Assembly (NCBI GenBank): GCA_023129165.1
Contig: JAGMCL010000042.1
Span: 1-55,980, forward strand
DNA: 55,980 nt
Direction: 5' to 3'
From: Caldifarciminota bacterium
GTDB taxonomy: Bacteria > Hydrothermota > UBA3073
Below the pieces are notes generated by a model. The model was given only the letters and a program-made list of their open reading frames with translations, had not been told where the DNA came from and did not search any database. Position numbers and translations under genes: made by a program. Shown in pieces: positions 24,558 to 34,063 of the stretch; the first letter of the stretch is position 1; each line of letters starts with the position of its first letter.

Positions 24558-27224
24558 ATGAAAAGGTATTTTCTCCTACTTATTCTTATTCCCGTAGTAA
24601 ACCTCTTTTCTGGAACTACAGGAAAAATTACAGGAAGGGTAATTGACCAGTCAACTGGTGAAGTCCTCCCTTTTGCTAACATAATTGTTGAGGGTACAAC
24701 TCTTGGCGCTGCAGCAGATGCAAATGGGTATTACTTTATCCTTAACGTACCACCAGGTAATTATGCCGTCACTGCATCAATGATTGGGTACGGGAGTGTA
24801 AGGGTTGAGGGTATAAGGGTATCATTTGACTTCACCACTACCCAGGACTTTGAACTCTCATCGACTATTATTGAGAAGGGAGAACTTGTAGTAGTTGCTG
24901 AACGTGTGATTATTAGACCTGACCTCACATCAAGCCTTTCTGTTATTGGAGCCAGTGACATTGAGACAATGCCTGTTCAGAGTTTTGAAGATGTTCTTGG
25001 TCTTCAGGCAGGTGTTGTTCATGGACATATAAGAGGGGGTAGGTCAGGTGAGGTTGCTTTTTTAATTGATGGAATATCAATAACCAGTGCATATTCAGGT
25101 GGAATAGCAGTAAGTAGTGCATATTCAGGTGGAATATCCGTAGAAGTCGAAAATGACGCCATACAGGAACTTCAGGTTGTTACTGGTACATTTAACGCAG
25201 AATATGGTCAGGCAATGTCAGGAATAGTAAACATAGTTACAAAAGAAGGAAGTAAAGATTACTCCGGTGAAGTAAAAACATGGGTTGGTGATTATCTTAC
25301 CCCGGATGAGATATTTACAGGGTTTGACAATAAAAACCTGCTACAGAATAAAAACCTACAGGCAACACTTTCAGGACCTCTTCCCTTTTTCAAAAAAAAA
25401 TTAACATTCTTTTTTACAGGAAGATATTTCTATAGTGATGGCTGGCTTTATGGTAAAAGAGAATTCACACCTCAGGGATTCCCAGGTGATAATGAGATAG
25501 TTCCTATGAATTCTTACAAAAAGTTATTTTTACACAGCAAGCTATCCTTTCAGATAAAAGACAACATAAAACTAAATTATTCATACTTCACTGATAGGAT
25601 AAAATATAAAAATTACGACCATTTCTTTAAATATAACCCAGATGGAATTCTCAACAGATTCGAATCTGGATATAACCATCAGATTAAATTCACACATATG
25701 CTGTCCTCAAGAACCTTTTATACAATAAACGCAGCGAGGTTCTACTCTGATTATCAACATTATCTTTATGAAGACCCATTAGATTCAAGATACGTTCATC
25801 CTGATTCTCTTTCATCTTCTGCATATGCCTTTGCAGACGGTGGAACAAGTATGAGCCATGTCAAACTATTGTCTTATACAACTACAGTAAAGTTTGATAT
25901 CTCATCCCAGATAACAAACTCAAATGAGATAAAGGCAGGGATAGAATCAAGATTTTACGATACATCCTTCGAGGGATTTGATATCATACCAAAAGTGGGA
26001 GAAATAGGTGAAATCGTTCCATTTGAACCTGACATACCAGATATTACATCACCTATTCATAATAAATTTGACAGCAAAAAGCCCTATGAATTTTCCTGTT
26101 ATATACAGGACAAGATAGAATTTAAAGATATGATAGTAAATATTGGATTAAGGTTTGATTATTTTGAACCTGATGGCAATGTTCTCACAGATCCATCTGA
26201 TCCAAACATACTCGACCCATGGAGTTCTGAACATCAGGAGATGACATTAGAGGAACGCAAAGAAATCTGGTGGAAAAAGGCAACCCCAAAAACACAGATA
26301 AGTCCAAGATTTGGAGTTGCATATCCTATTACAGACAGGGGGGTAATTCACTTCTCATATGGTTACTTCTTACAGATTCCTACCTTCGAATATCTCTATA
26401 CAAACCCGGAATTTGAGATTCCAAAGATGTCAGGTATAAATACAATTTTAGGCAACGCGGACCTTGATGCACAGCGCACAGTTATGTATGAGATAGGTCT
26501 TCAGCAGGCATTTACTGATAACATTGCAGTGGATGTAACACTCTTTTATCGTGATATAAGAGACTGGGTCGGGACGTCTCCACAGATAAACACGGTAGTT
26601 CCAGGAACAGCATATGTTAAATATATCAACAAGGATTATGCAAATGTACGAGGGATAACAGTCGCCTTTGATAGATACAGGACAGATAAATTCGGATTAA
26701 GCTTAGATTATACATACCAGATAGTTGAGGGTACATCTTCAAATCCTGAGGATGCATTCTGGGATGCAAGAGCAGGTAGAGCACCAAGAATACAGGTTAT
26801 CCCTTTGGATTGGGACCAGACACATACTGTAAACCTTTCGATACTCTATGGTAATGCAGGTTTAATACTTAGATATGGCACAGGATTTCCTTACACGCCT
26901 TATATTGTCCAGGGAACAAGGGTTGGAAGGAGTCTTACGACAGGTTTAAAAGAAAACAGCGCGAGAAAACCATCCACGTTGACTGCTGATTTTAACTATA
27001 CCCATGATATTAAGATAAGAAAAGCGACTGCCTCGTTTACTATAAGAATTTTGAACCTCTTTGATGCAAGAAATGAGGAATGGGTATTTGAGGATACAGG
27101 TAGAGCTACCTACACCTTACAGGAACGTATAGCTGGTGCAGATGCATCTCCTGATTGGTTTATACGTCCTGATTTTTATTCAGAGCCAAGACAATTACAG
27201 ATTGGTGTCGCAGTAAAATTCTGA
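24558..27224 (+). CDS. TonB-dependent outer-membrane receptor
   Basis: An 888-residue outer-membrane transporter. A signal peptide (1-18) is followed by a carboxypeptidase-regulatory-like domain (21-105: GKITGRVIDQSTGEVLPFANI, then GYYFILNVPPGNY), a plug (about 115-230, with QELQVVTGTFNAEYGQAMSG and IVNIVTKEG) and a long barrel ending in ...LQIGVAVKF with terminal Phe. The domain order is that of SusC-like receptors, but no SusD partner follows. In the plug, SAYSGGIAVS is repeated at once as SAYSGGISVE, a recent 30-bp tandem duplication (25086-25145). It heads the plus-strand cluster behind a consensus promoter; maltooligosaccharide as substrate is inferred from context. Confidence 0.9.
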   Translation: MKRYFLLLILIPVVNLFSGTTGKITGRVIDQSTGEVLPFANIIVEGTTLGAAADANGYYFILNVPPGNYAVTASMIGYGSVRVEGIRVSFDFTTTQDFELSSTIIEKGELVVVAERVIIRPDLTSSLSVIGASDIETMPVQSFEDVLGLQAGVVHGHIRGGRSGEVAFLIDGISITSAYSGGIAVSSAYSGGISVEVENDAIQELQVVTGTFNAEYGQAMSGIVNIVTKEGSKDYSGEVKTWVGDYLTPDEIFTGFDNKNLLQNKNLQATLSGPLPFFKKKLTFFFTGRYFYSDGWLYGKREFTPQGFPGDNEIVPMNSYKKLFLHSKLSFQIKDNIKLNYSYFTDRIKYKNYDHFFKYNPDGILNRFESGYNHQIKFTHMLSSRTFYTINAARFYSDYQHYLYEDPLDSRYVHPDSLSSSAYAFADGGTSMSHVKLLSYTTTVKFDISSQITNSNEIKAGIESRFYDTSFEGFDIIPKVGEIGEIVPFEPDIPDITSPIHNKFDSKKPYEFSCYIQDKIEFKDMIVNIGLRFDYFEPDGNVLTDPSDPNILDPWSSEHQEMTLEERKEIWWKKATPKTQISPRFGVAYPITDRGVIHFSYGYFLQIPTFEYLYTNPEFEIPKMSGINTILGNADLDAQRTVMYEIGLQQAFTDNIAVDVTLFYRDIRDWVGTSPQINTVVPGTAYVKYINKDYANVRGITVAFDRYRTDKFGLSLDYTYQIVEGTSSNPEDAFWDARAGRAPRIQVIPLDWDQTHTVNLSILYGNAGLILRYGTGFPYTPYIVQGTRVGRSLTTGLKENSARKPSTLTADFNYTHDIKIRKATASFTIRILNLFDARNEEWVFEDTGRATYTLQERIAGADASPDWFIRPDFYSEPRQLQIGVAVKF

Positions 27225-27368
27225 CGAAAAATATAAAAAAATAGCCACAGATTTCACCGATTGATAAAATATCTTATCAATACATGAAATGTAAAAGAAT
27301 CAATGTAATCTGTGTATATATTTTTTAATATTTGATATTTGATTTTTAATTTTTCAATCGGGGGTTTT

Positions 27369-30300
27369 ATGAAAAGATTTGTTTTTCTTGTACTTTTACT
27401 TCTCTACAGTTATCTCTTCGCACAAACTGGTTCATTTGTGGAGAGAAGAACGGGTATTCACTCAGGCAATAGGATTAGAACAACATTTTTTAACTTCGGA
27501 CTTGTTGGAAGACAATCCCAGGCTGAGGATTTCGGTGGAGAGTGGCCGATAAACTCCGGACATGAGTACATCGGTGACGTAAGTTTGCTTGTTGGAGCCG
27601 AGATACCCATAATCCTACAGGTTATAGATACAATCATTGGAACAGATACCCTTTACAGGGACAGTACAGCAATCATACATTCAGTTGAGGTCTCAGATGG
27701 TCCAAGAGGAAATAATGAATATTCAGTAGACGGAAATACATTCTGGGGGTGGGAGCCTATTCCAGGTTATGCAAGTCCCGATACGGATCTCATTGCTATG
27801 AGTCATCTAAGAAAGTCCTGGCCCTCATACTGGCCGGATAAAATGGATGTAGCAGACGACCCAGGATGGCCAGGTTCGTGGAATGGATACTTTGGAAAAG
27901 ATCAGGCAAATGCGGACCAGGAGAGTTATTTTGTTATGGACGACGACTCAGATGAAGAGTTTCAATTTTATCCTGATTCTACAGATTCAACCAGAAGAGG
28001 ACTTGGGTTACAGGTAGGGGTAAGAGGATTTCAATGGTCTAATCCGCTTGCACAGGACTGCATATTCTGGCATTATGATATAACAAACATGGGGACCTCT
28101 GTTCTGAATAAGGTTTGTTTTGGTATGATAGTTGGTACTATAACAGGCGGTGATGGTGATACAGAGGATGATTGTGCAGACTTTATAAAAGAAGAAAATA
28201 TTACATATTCTTATGATTATGATGGAGTTGGTGCAGGAGGATGGTACCCCGTTGGATATGCAGGCTATGCATTCCTTGAAAGTCCTGGAGACCCATTTAA
28301 TGGATTAGATGATGATGGTGATGGAAAAGATGGTCCAGGTCCGATTTTGACAGAAGAAGACTTTGAACCAATAAGCTACTCCGTTGGGAAACAGGTTGTA
28401 GTTATAGATTACAATACATTTGATAGAACAGTAACTACTATGCCTGATTCAGGTGTACTCATCCATTTTCTTGGTGACACCCTTAGAATAAACCCTGGAG
28501 AAGTACTTACAGAAGACCCCCATAATCGTATAGATGATAATCTAAATGGGTTGATAGATGAAAATGCTGATATACATCTTCTGTTTACTTGTAAATATAA
28601 AAACTGGTTAACAGGAGAAGGACTTGATAATTTATTAATAGATGAATCAAGAGACGATGGTATTGACAATGATGAAGACTGGGATGTCACAACAGACGAT
28701 GTTGGTGCAGATGGAGCTCCAGGAACAGGTGATACTGGAGAGGATGATGGCATCCCTACACCTGGTGAACCAAACTTTGATGCTACTGATAAGGATGAAT
28801 CAGACCAGATAGGTCTTACTTCATTTTACTTCTTCCATCCATTTAACATGGTGAAATTGAAGGACGATATAAAGCTATGGAATTGTATGAAACCTGGATA
28901 TTTCAATGTTACTGAACAGAATGTTGACGGTGATTTTATTTACGGCTCTGGTTATTTTTCCTTAAAACCAGGACAAACAGAGAGAATTTCTGTTGCACTC
29001 CTTTTTGGGGAAAATGCCGGCGCTATCGTAAGGACAAAACAGACTGTACAAATGATATATAATTGGAACTATAGATTTGCAAGGGCTCCAGATTTACCAA
29101 CTCTAAGGGCTGTTCCTGGAGATAAAAAAGTAACACTATACTGGGACGACAGAGCAGAGCATACTTTTGATCCCAGGATGGGGTACGATTTCGAGGGATA
29201 TAAGGTCTATCGTGCAACCTGGCCTACATGGGATGATGCTGGTGAGATCACTGATGGTTATGGCATAGCAAGATTCAATGTTCCTATAGCAAAGTTTGAC
29301 CTTAAGGACAGTATTATGGGATTTTTCCCTATCGGTTTGGATGGCATTCAGTTTTATCTTGGAAATGATACAGGTCTTCAACATTCATTTGTTGATACCA
29401 CTGTTCAGAATGGACAAACTTACTTCTATGCAGTTACTGCTTACGACACGGGTTGTGTAGCAGATGGTATTATCCCATCTGAGACATCAAAGTTTGCCTC
29501 AGTTGACCAGGCAGGACAGGTAACTACTGCACTAAACGTTGTTGCGGTTACACCTGAGGCACCAGCAGCTGGATATGTTGCACCATCGTTACAGGAGTTA
29601 GAGCATATAAATGGATTTGCTACAGGAAAGGTTGAGGTAGAGACCATAGACCCAAAATATATAAGGGATGAACATAAATATCAAGTTACCTTTATAGACT
29701 CAAACCTGGCAACTCAATCATTTACACTTGTAGACATCACAGACCCACTTGATTTAGATACAGTCGTTGAAAACTCTCCAAACCTCGAACCCTGGGAAGA
29801 AAGAAATGTCGTTCATGGTTTCAGACTCTACCTTGATAATGACAGTTATATAGATATGATTGACAGCCTAACAGGATGGGTTGATACTACTATCCTTCCA
29901 ATCGATAATATAACCACACTTGTAACACCAGCATACCAGGGGAGAAAATATCCAGCAGACTATGCTATCATATTTAGCGAAGAGATATTAGACACCTCAA
30001 TCCATCTACAGGTGGGTTATCCATATCCACTGAATTTACCTGCTGTGCCAGTATATTTTACTGTTCTTAATATTAACACTCAGATTCCTGTAAAATTTGC
30101 ACTCCACGAGATGGGTGGAACTACTGACTCAACTATATCGCCTGAAGAGAGAATAATATTCCTACAGGTTATAGAACCGGATACATCGTTAAACCCAACC
30201 TGGGTCATCAAATTCAGTAGCGATACCCTTGCATCCCTTCCTGGAGAGGGAGATACACTTCATTTATATACAACAAAACCATTTCGTTCGAATGATGTAT

Positions 30301-30668
30301 ACGAATTTACTATTGAGGGTGCTTCCATAGATAAGGAACAGGCAAAAATAGACCTTGAAAAGATAAAAGTGGTTCCAAATCCCTATTTCGCTGCTGCCAC
30401 CTGGGAGAAGCCCAACCCTTATACAAGTGGCAGGGGACCAAGGGAAATTCATTTTATACATCTACCTTCAGAATGCACAATAAGAATCTATAACCTGAGG
30501 GGTGACCTCATTCAGAAAATAGAACATGAAACTGATTTTGATGATGGAACCTGTATATGGAACATGCTTACAAAGGACAATTTAGATATTGCATATGGAG
30601 TATATTTCTATCATATAGAAGCACCAGGGATTGGTGAAAAGACAGGTAAGTTTGCGGTTATAAAATAG
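27369..30668 (+). CDS. Large secreted protein with acidic TSP3-like insert, FN3 domain and C-terminal sorting-type domain
   Basis: A 1099-residue secreted protein of unknown role. The start at 27369 (not 30 bases earlier) has cggggg upstream and opens a signal peptide (MKRFVFLVLLLLYSYLFA). Residues about 20-305 are shared with the next gene (SFVERRTGIHSGNRIRTTFFN, DSDEEFQFYPDSTDSTRRGL). Residues about 307-480 are an insert absent from the paralogue, rich in Asp and Gly, with NGLDDDGDGKDG and RIDDNLNGLIDE repeats that resemble calcium-binding thrombospondin type 3 units. A fibronectin III-like domain lies at about 572-715. The C-terminus (IRIYNLRGDLI...YGVYFYHI...GKFAVIK) is a FlgD/T9SS-type sorting domain. 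Probably surface-bound. Confidence 0.75.
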   Translation: MKRFVFLVLLLLYSYLFAQTGSFVERRTGIHSGNRIRTTFFNFGLVGRQSQAEDFGGEWPINSGHEYIGDVSLLVGAEIPIILQVIDTIIGTDTLYRDSTAIIHSVEVSDGPRGNNEYSVDGNTFWGWEPIPGYASPDTDLIAMSHLRKSWPSYWPDKMDVADDPGWPGSWNGYFGKDQANADQESYFVMDDDSDEEFQFYPDSTDSTRRGLGLQVGVRGFQWSNPLAQDCIFWHYDITNMGTSVLNKVCFGMIVGTITGGDGDTEDDCADFIKEENITYSYDYDGVGAGGWYPVGYAGYAFLESPGDPFNGLDDDGDGKDGPGPILTEEDFEPISYSVGKQVVVIDYNTFDRTVTTMPDSGVLIHFLGDTLRINPGEVLTEDPHNRIDDNLNGLIDENADIHLLFTCKYKNWLTGEGLDNLLIDESRDDGIDNDEDWDVTTDDVGADGAPGTGDTGEDDGIPTPGEPNFDATDKDESDQIGLTSFYFFHPFNMVKLKDDIKLWNCMKPGYFNVTEQNVDGDFIYGSGYFSLKPGQTERISVALLFGENAGAIVRTKQTVQMIYNWNYRFARAPDLPTLRAVPGDKKVTLYWDDRAEHTFDPRMGYDFEGYKVYRATWPTWDDAGEITDGYGIARFNVPIAKFDLKDSIMGFFPIGLDGIQFYLGNDTGLQHSFVDTTVQNGQTYFYAVTAYDTGCVADGIIPSETSKFASVDQAGQVTTALNVVAVTPEAPAAGYVAPSLQELEHINGFATGKVEVETIDPKYIRDEHKYQVTFIDSNLATQSFTLVDITDPLDLDTVVENSPNLEPWEERNVVHGFRLYLDNDSYIDMIDSLTGWVDTTILPIDNITTLVTPAYQGRKYPADYAIIFSEEILDTSIHLQVGYPYPLNLPAVPVYFTVLNINTQIPVKFALHEMGGTTDSTISPEERIIFLQVIEPDTSLNPTWVIKFSSDTLASLPGEGDTLHLYTTKPFRSNDVYEFTIEGASIDKEQAKIDLEKIKVVPNPYFAAATWEKPNPYTSGRGPREIHFIHLPSECTIRIYNLRGDLIQKIEHETDFDDGTCIWNMLTKDNLDIAYGVYFYHIEAPGIGEKTGKFAVIK

Positions 30669-30926
30669 GACGCAAATTTGGTCAACGGATTAAACTATTC
30701 AACGGATTTAGCGGATTAAACGGATTTTTCTATTTCCTTCTTGGTTAAGTAAAAAATTGCATGCAAAACCGAAGTTTTAGACTTTACTACATATCTTTAA
30801 GAACATAAAGTAGGGCAAGGCTTCCTGACTACCCTGTCTACCAACAGGCAGGCGTCAGGCGGGTCAGCCTTGCGGATGCAAACCTAAACATTCTAAGGAA
30901 TATCTTAACGGAGAGTAAACCAAGGT
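30669..30926. repeat. Spacer with cggatttagcggatt words and a caggcaggcgtcaggcgggtc unit
   Basis: About 30666-30727 contains attaaactattcaacggatt and agcggattaaacgg words, a variant of the cgcagatt family. About 30808-30876 contains agtagggcaaggcttcctgac and a ggcaggcgtcaggcgggtcagcc hairpin unit. No promoter is seen between the two paralogues. Confidence 0.5.
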
Positions 30927-33776
30927 ATGAAATCTGTATATCTGATAATGTTTTTCTCTTTCTTGGTCGCTTCTTCCCCTCTCTTAGCTGAAGAGAAGGG
31001 CTCATTTGAAGAGCGGAGAAAAGGAGTTCATGACGCTAACAGGGTGAGAACTACATTCTTTAACTACGGTCTTATTGGCAGAATGTCACCGGCAGATGAC
31101 TTTGGCTGTGAGTGGCCTATGTTATCAGGGCACGATTATATTAGTGATGTGAGCGTACTTGTTGGAATTCAAGATTCCATAACCATGCAGGTTATAGATA
31201 CAATCATTGGAACAGATACCATCTATAAAGACACTACAGTGCTCGTTCATCCTGTCGAGGTAAACGATTCCCCCCGTGGAAATAATGAGTATTCTCCTGA
31301 CGGAACCACATTCTGGGGCTGGGAGCCAATACCAGGATACGCAAATCCTGATACCAATCTTGTTGCAATGAGTGATGCTCCAGAAACCTGGCCTCCATAT
31401 TGGCCTGATAAACTAAATGACCCTGATGACCCAGGCTGGTCAGGTTCATGGAATGGATACTTCGGCAAGGATGTCTTCAGGGCAGATAAGGAGAGTTATT
31501 TTGTTATGGATGACGATTCTGATGAAGAATTTCCATTCTACCCTGATTCCACAGATTCAACAAGAAGGGGTCTTGGGCTTGAGGTGAAGGTGAGGGGTCT
31601 TCAGTGGGATTTTCCTCCCCAGTTACAGGATATAATATTCTGGATATATGAGATCAAGAATGTGGGCACAACCCATTATGACACGGTTATGTTTGGAACA
31701 CTTGTGGGAACGATACCGGGCGGTAATGGAGATACAGAGGATGACTGCGCAGACTACAGTCTTGAGGACAATATAGCATATGCATATGATTGGGACGGTG
31801 TGGGTGCGGGTGGTTGGTCTCCAGTTGGGTATGCCGGATATGCATTCCTCAGGACACCAGATGATTTGGGCCTCACCAGTTTCTACTACTTTCATCCCTT
31901 TAATCGTGTGAAGCTCAGAAACGATGAGCAGTTATGGGAGTGTATGGAACCGGGATACTTTGTAAACCAGGGAAATAATGTTGACGGAGATTTTATTATA
32001 GGCTCGGGATACTTTTCCCTCTCCCCTGGAGAAACGAAAGAGGTTATTACGGCTATAGTTATGGGAGAGGACTCATCAAGTCTTCTACATAATGTTAGAA
32101 ATGCAAAATCATTTGTAGATGGGAATTTCGCCTTCAATAGCCAACCTGTGATTATTACCTTCCCCTGTGGAGGCGAGGAGTTGAGCGGAGAGGTCACTAT
32201 AACCTGGGAGAACGAGGGTGCCAGTTCGGTTAATATCTTCTACAGTTCTGATTGGGGAGAGAGCTGGGATTGGGTTGCGATGGGAGAGCTCAATGATGGA
32301 GAATACCTGTTGAACACAGAAGAATTTCCTGATGGTATTGGTTATCTTCTATACCTTCAGGTCGTCGATGAGAATAATGTAATTACCGGTGAATACAGAA
32401 TGGACTCTGTCTTCACCATAAACAATCCAGGCAATGCCATCCCTGAGGTAGTTATCCTATCACCACAGGGAGGAGAGTGCGTAACGGGTGAATTTGAAGT
32501 GGAATGGATAGCCGGTGATGCTGATGGTGAGGATATAATCATTGATATATTTCTAACCAATAACGATGGAGTCTCCTATGAAACTATCACCACAGATGAG
32601 ATAAATGACGGTGTATATAACTGGGATACCCCTTATGCACCCAATGGTATAAATTCAAAACTGAGGATTCTGGCAAGGGATCAAGTAAGTTGTGGTGAAG
32701 ATACATCTCTACTCTTCACTATTTATAACCCACGTGTGATACTTCCCGATTCCAATATTCTTCACTACCAGGGATATGGTACAGGTATCTTCTCTGTTCG
32801 TATTGTGGATTCTGCTCAGATAACAAACTACACCTACAGGGTGACCTTCGATACCACCGGGGATTATAAAACCTATAGTGTTTACAACCAGACCTCCCAA
32901 CAATTCCTGATTCTTGATGACCCTCATCTATCGGGTAATGCTGAAGGACCTCTCTTTGACGGTTTCAGACTTCTGATTGATGATGAGGAACTATCTGTCA
33001 ACGATTCCCTGAGTGGATGGATAAGCGGAGATTGCAATTATGAAATATCAGTTGACCTTTCGATTACTCCATTGTTCATGGGAACTCCATTTCCAGTTGA
33101 CTTAGAATTCATCTTTTCTGACACGATTGTTGATACATCAACAGAATACCAGATTGGATATCCTTATCCCTTAGATCTTCCTGCACAACCAACCAAGTTT
33201 CTTGTATGGAATGTCACAAAGAACAAGAAAGCAAAATTCGCATACTGTGACAGGGATGATAACGGAATATCGAACAACGATTTTGTATTCCTTCTACATG
33301 AGCGGGATACAGAGCTCATCCCGAGTTGGAATACGCACTTTGAAGAACCTGTGGAACCCGTTGCTCCCGGTGAGGGGGATACACTTTTTATTCACATTGA
33401 CAAGCCCTTTACCCCGGAGGATACTTTTCTCTTCTCTATGGGGACAATAGAGGGGATAAACATCGACAATGTAGTTGAACCACCTTCGTTTTGGTTGTCA
33501 ATGGGTTATCCCAATCCATTCAGTTCAAAGACGGTTATAAGTTATCACCTTCCCATAGTATCAATGGTCAATATAAAGATTTACAACATTCTGGGGCAGG
33601 AGGTTAAGGCAATCATAAATGAAAAGCAAAAAGTGGGTTATCATTCAGTAGTATGGGATGGTAGAGATAATGAGGGTATCGATGTCCCCTCAGGAATCTA
33701 TTTCTACAGAATTGTTGCAGAAGTAAAGAACGGTGTAAGATACGACGAAACCCGTAAGATAGTTCTTTTGAGATAA
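30927..33776 (+). CDS. Secreted paralogue of the preceding gene, with Ig-like domains and C-terminal sorting-type domain
   Basis: A 949-residue secreted protein of unknown role. A signal peptide (MKSVYLIMFFSFLVASSPLLA) is followed by residues 24-310, which match the preceding protein almost line by line (SFEERRKGVHDANRVRTTFFN, DSDEEFPFYPDSTDSTRRGL) without the acidic insert. Two Ig-like beta domains follow (about 400-590, each starting V.I..P.GGE...GE). The C-terminal domain has NPFSSKTVISYHLP, VNIKIYNILGQEVKA, WDGRDNEG and SGIYFYRI, a clear T9SS type A/FlgD-like sorting region ending in KIVLLR. The protein keeps 33 identical bases with its paralogue at 31188-31220. Surface location inferred. 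Confidence 0.75.
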   Translation: MKSVYLIMFFSFLVASSPLLAEEKGSFEERRKGVHDANRVRTTFFNYGLIGRMSPADDFGCEWPMLSGHDYISDVSVLVGIQDSITMQVIDTIIGTDTIYKDTTVLVHPVEVNDSPRGNNEYSPDGTTFWGWEPIPGYANPDTNLVAMSDAPETWPPYWPDKLNDPDDPGWSGSWNGYFGKDVFRADKESYFVMDDDSDEEFPFYPDSTDSTRRGLGLEVKVRGLQWDFPPQLQDIIFWIYEIKNVGTTHYDTVMFGTLVGTIPGGNGDTEDDCADYSLEDNIAYAYDWDGVGAGGWSPVGYAGYAFLRTPDDLGLTSFYYFHPFNRVKLRNDEQLWECMEPGYFVNQGNNVDGDFIIGSGYFSLSPGETKEVITAIVMGEDSSSLLHNVRNAKSFVDGNFAFNSQPVIITFPCGGEELSGEVTITWENEGASSVNIFYSSDWGESWDWVAMGELNDGEYLLNTEEFPDGIGYLLYLQVVDENNVITGEYRMDSVFTINNPGNAIPEVVILSPQGGECVTGEFEVEWIAGDADGEDIIIDIFLTNNDGVSYETITTDEINDGVYNWDTPYAPNGINSKLRILARDQVSCGEDTSLLFTIYNPRVILPDSNILHYQGYGTGIFSVRIVDSAQITNYTYRVTFDTTGDYKTYSVYNQTSQQFLILDDPHLSGNAEGPLFDGFRLLIDDEELSVNDSLSGWISGDCNYEISVDLSITPLFMGTPFPVDLEFIFSDTIVDTSTEYQIGYPYPLDLPAQPTKFLVWNVTKNKKAKFAYCDRDDNGISNNDFVFLLHERDTELIPSWNTHFEEPVEPVAPGEGDTLFIHIDKPFTPEDTFLFSMGTIEGINIDNVVEPPSFWLSMGYPNPFSSKTVISYHLPIVSMVNIKIYNILGQEVKAIINEKQKVGYHSVVWDGRDNEGIDVPSGIYFYRIVAEVKNGVRYDETRKIVLLR

Positions 33777-34063
33777 GAGACTAGAGGGGTCAGGTCTTCA
33801 GATTTCAGTTTTGTAGGACGCAGATTAACGCAGATGATAGAAAACTCACTACAAAGGCACAAAGAAAAAAAACTTGGTATTCTGGGTGCATGTTTTAGAT
33901 GATTTCGAAATTTAGAACTCTGAAATTTAAAAAAGATTGGAGAAAAGAAGAATAATCTTGTGAATATCCCAGCCCCGCACCTATGTATAGGTGTGGGGTG
34001 AATGTAAACTCGTGGTTTCAATAAATTTAAATTTTGATATTTGATTTAATTATCGGGGGTGTT
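33777..34063. repeat. Spacer with a gggtcaggtcttcag copy and a G/C-rich hairpin
   Basis: A single 22-bp copy of the gggtcaggtcttcagattt family is at 33787-33808, followed by ggacgcagattaacgcag (about 33815). A strong hairpin, CCCCGCACCTAT / ATAGGTGTGGGG, lies at 33973-33998 without a T-run. The last 35 bases carry the ttgatatttgattt leader phrase and the GGGGGT ribosome-binding site of the next gene. Confidence 0.55.

Noticed and set aside
24558-34063. The large paralogous secreted proteins as SusD partners of the TonB receptor
   Set aside because: SusD is an alpha-helical TPR lipoprotein of about 500-600 residues; these are beta-rich, 949 and 1099 residues long, without a lipobox and with a sorting-type C-terminus.
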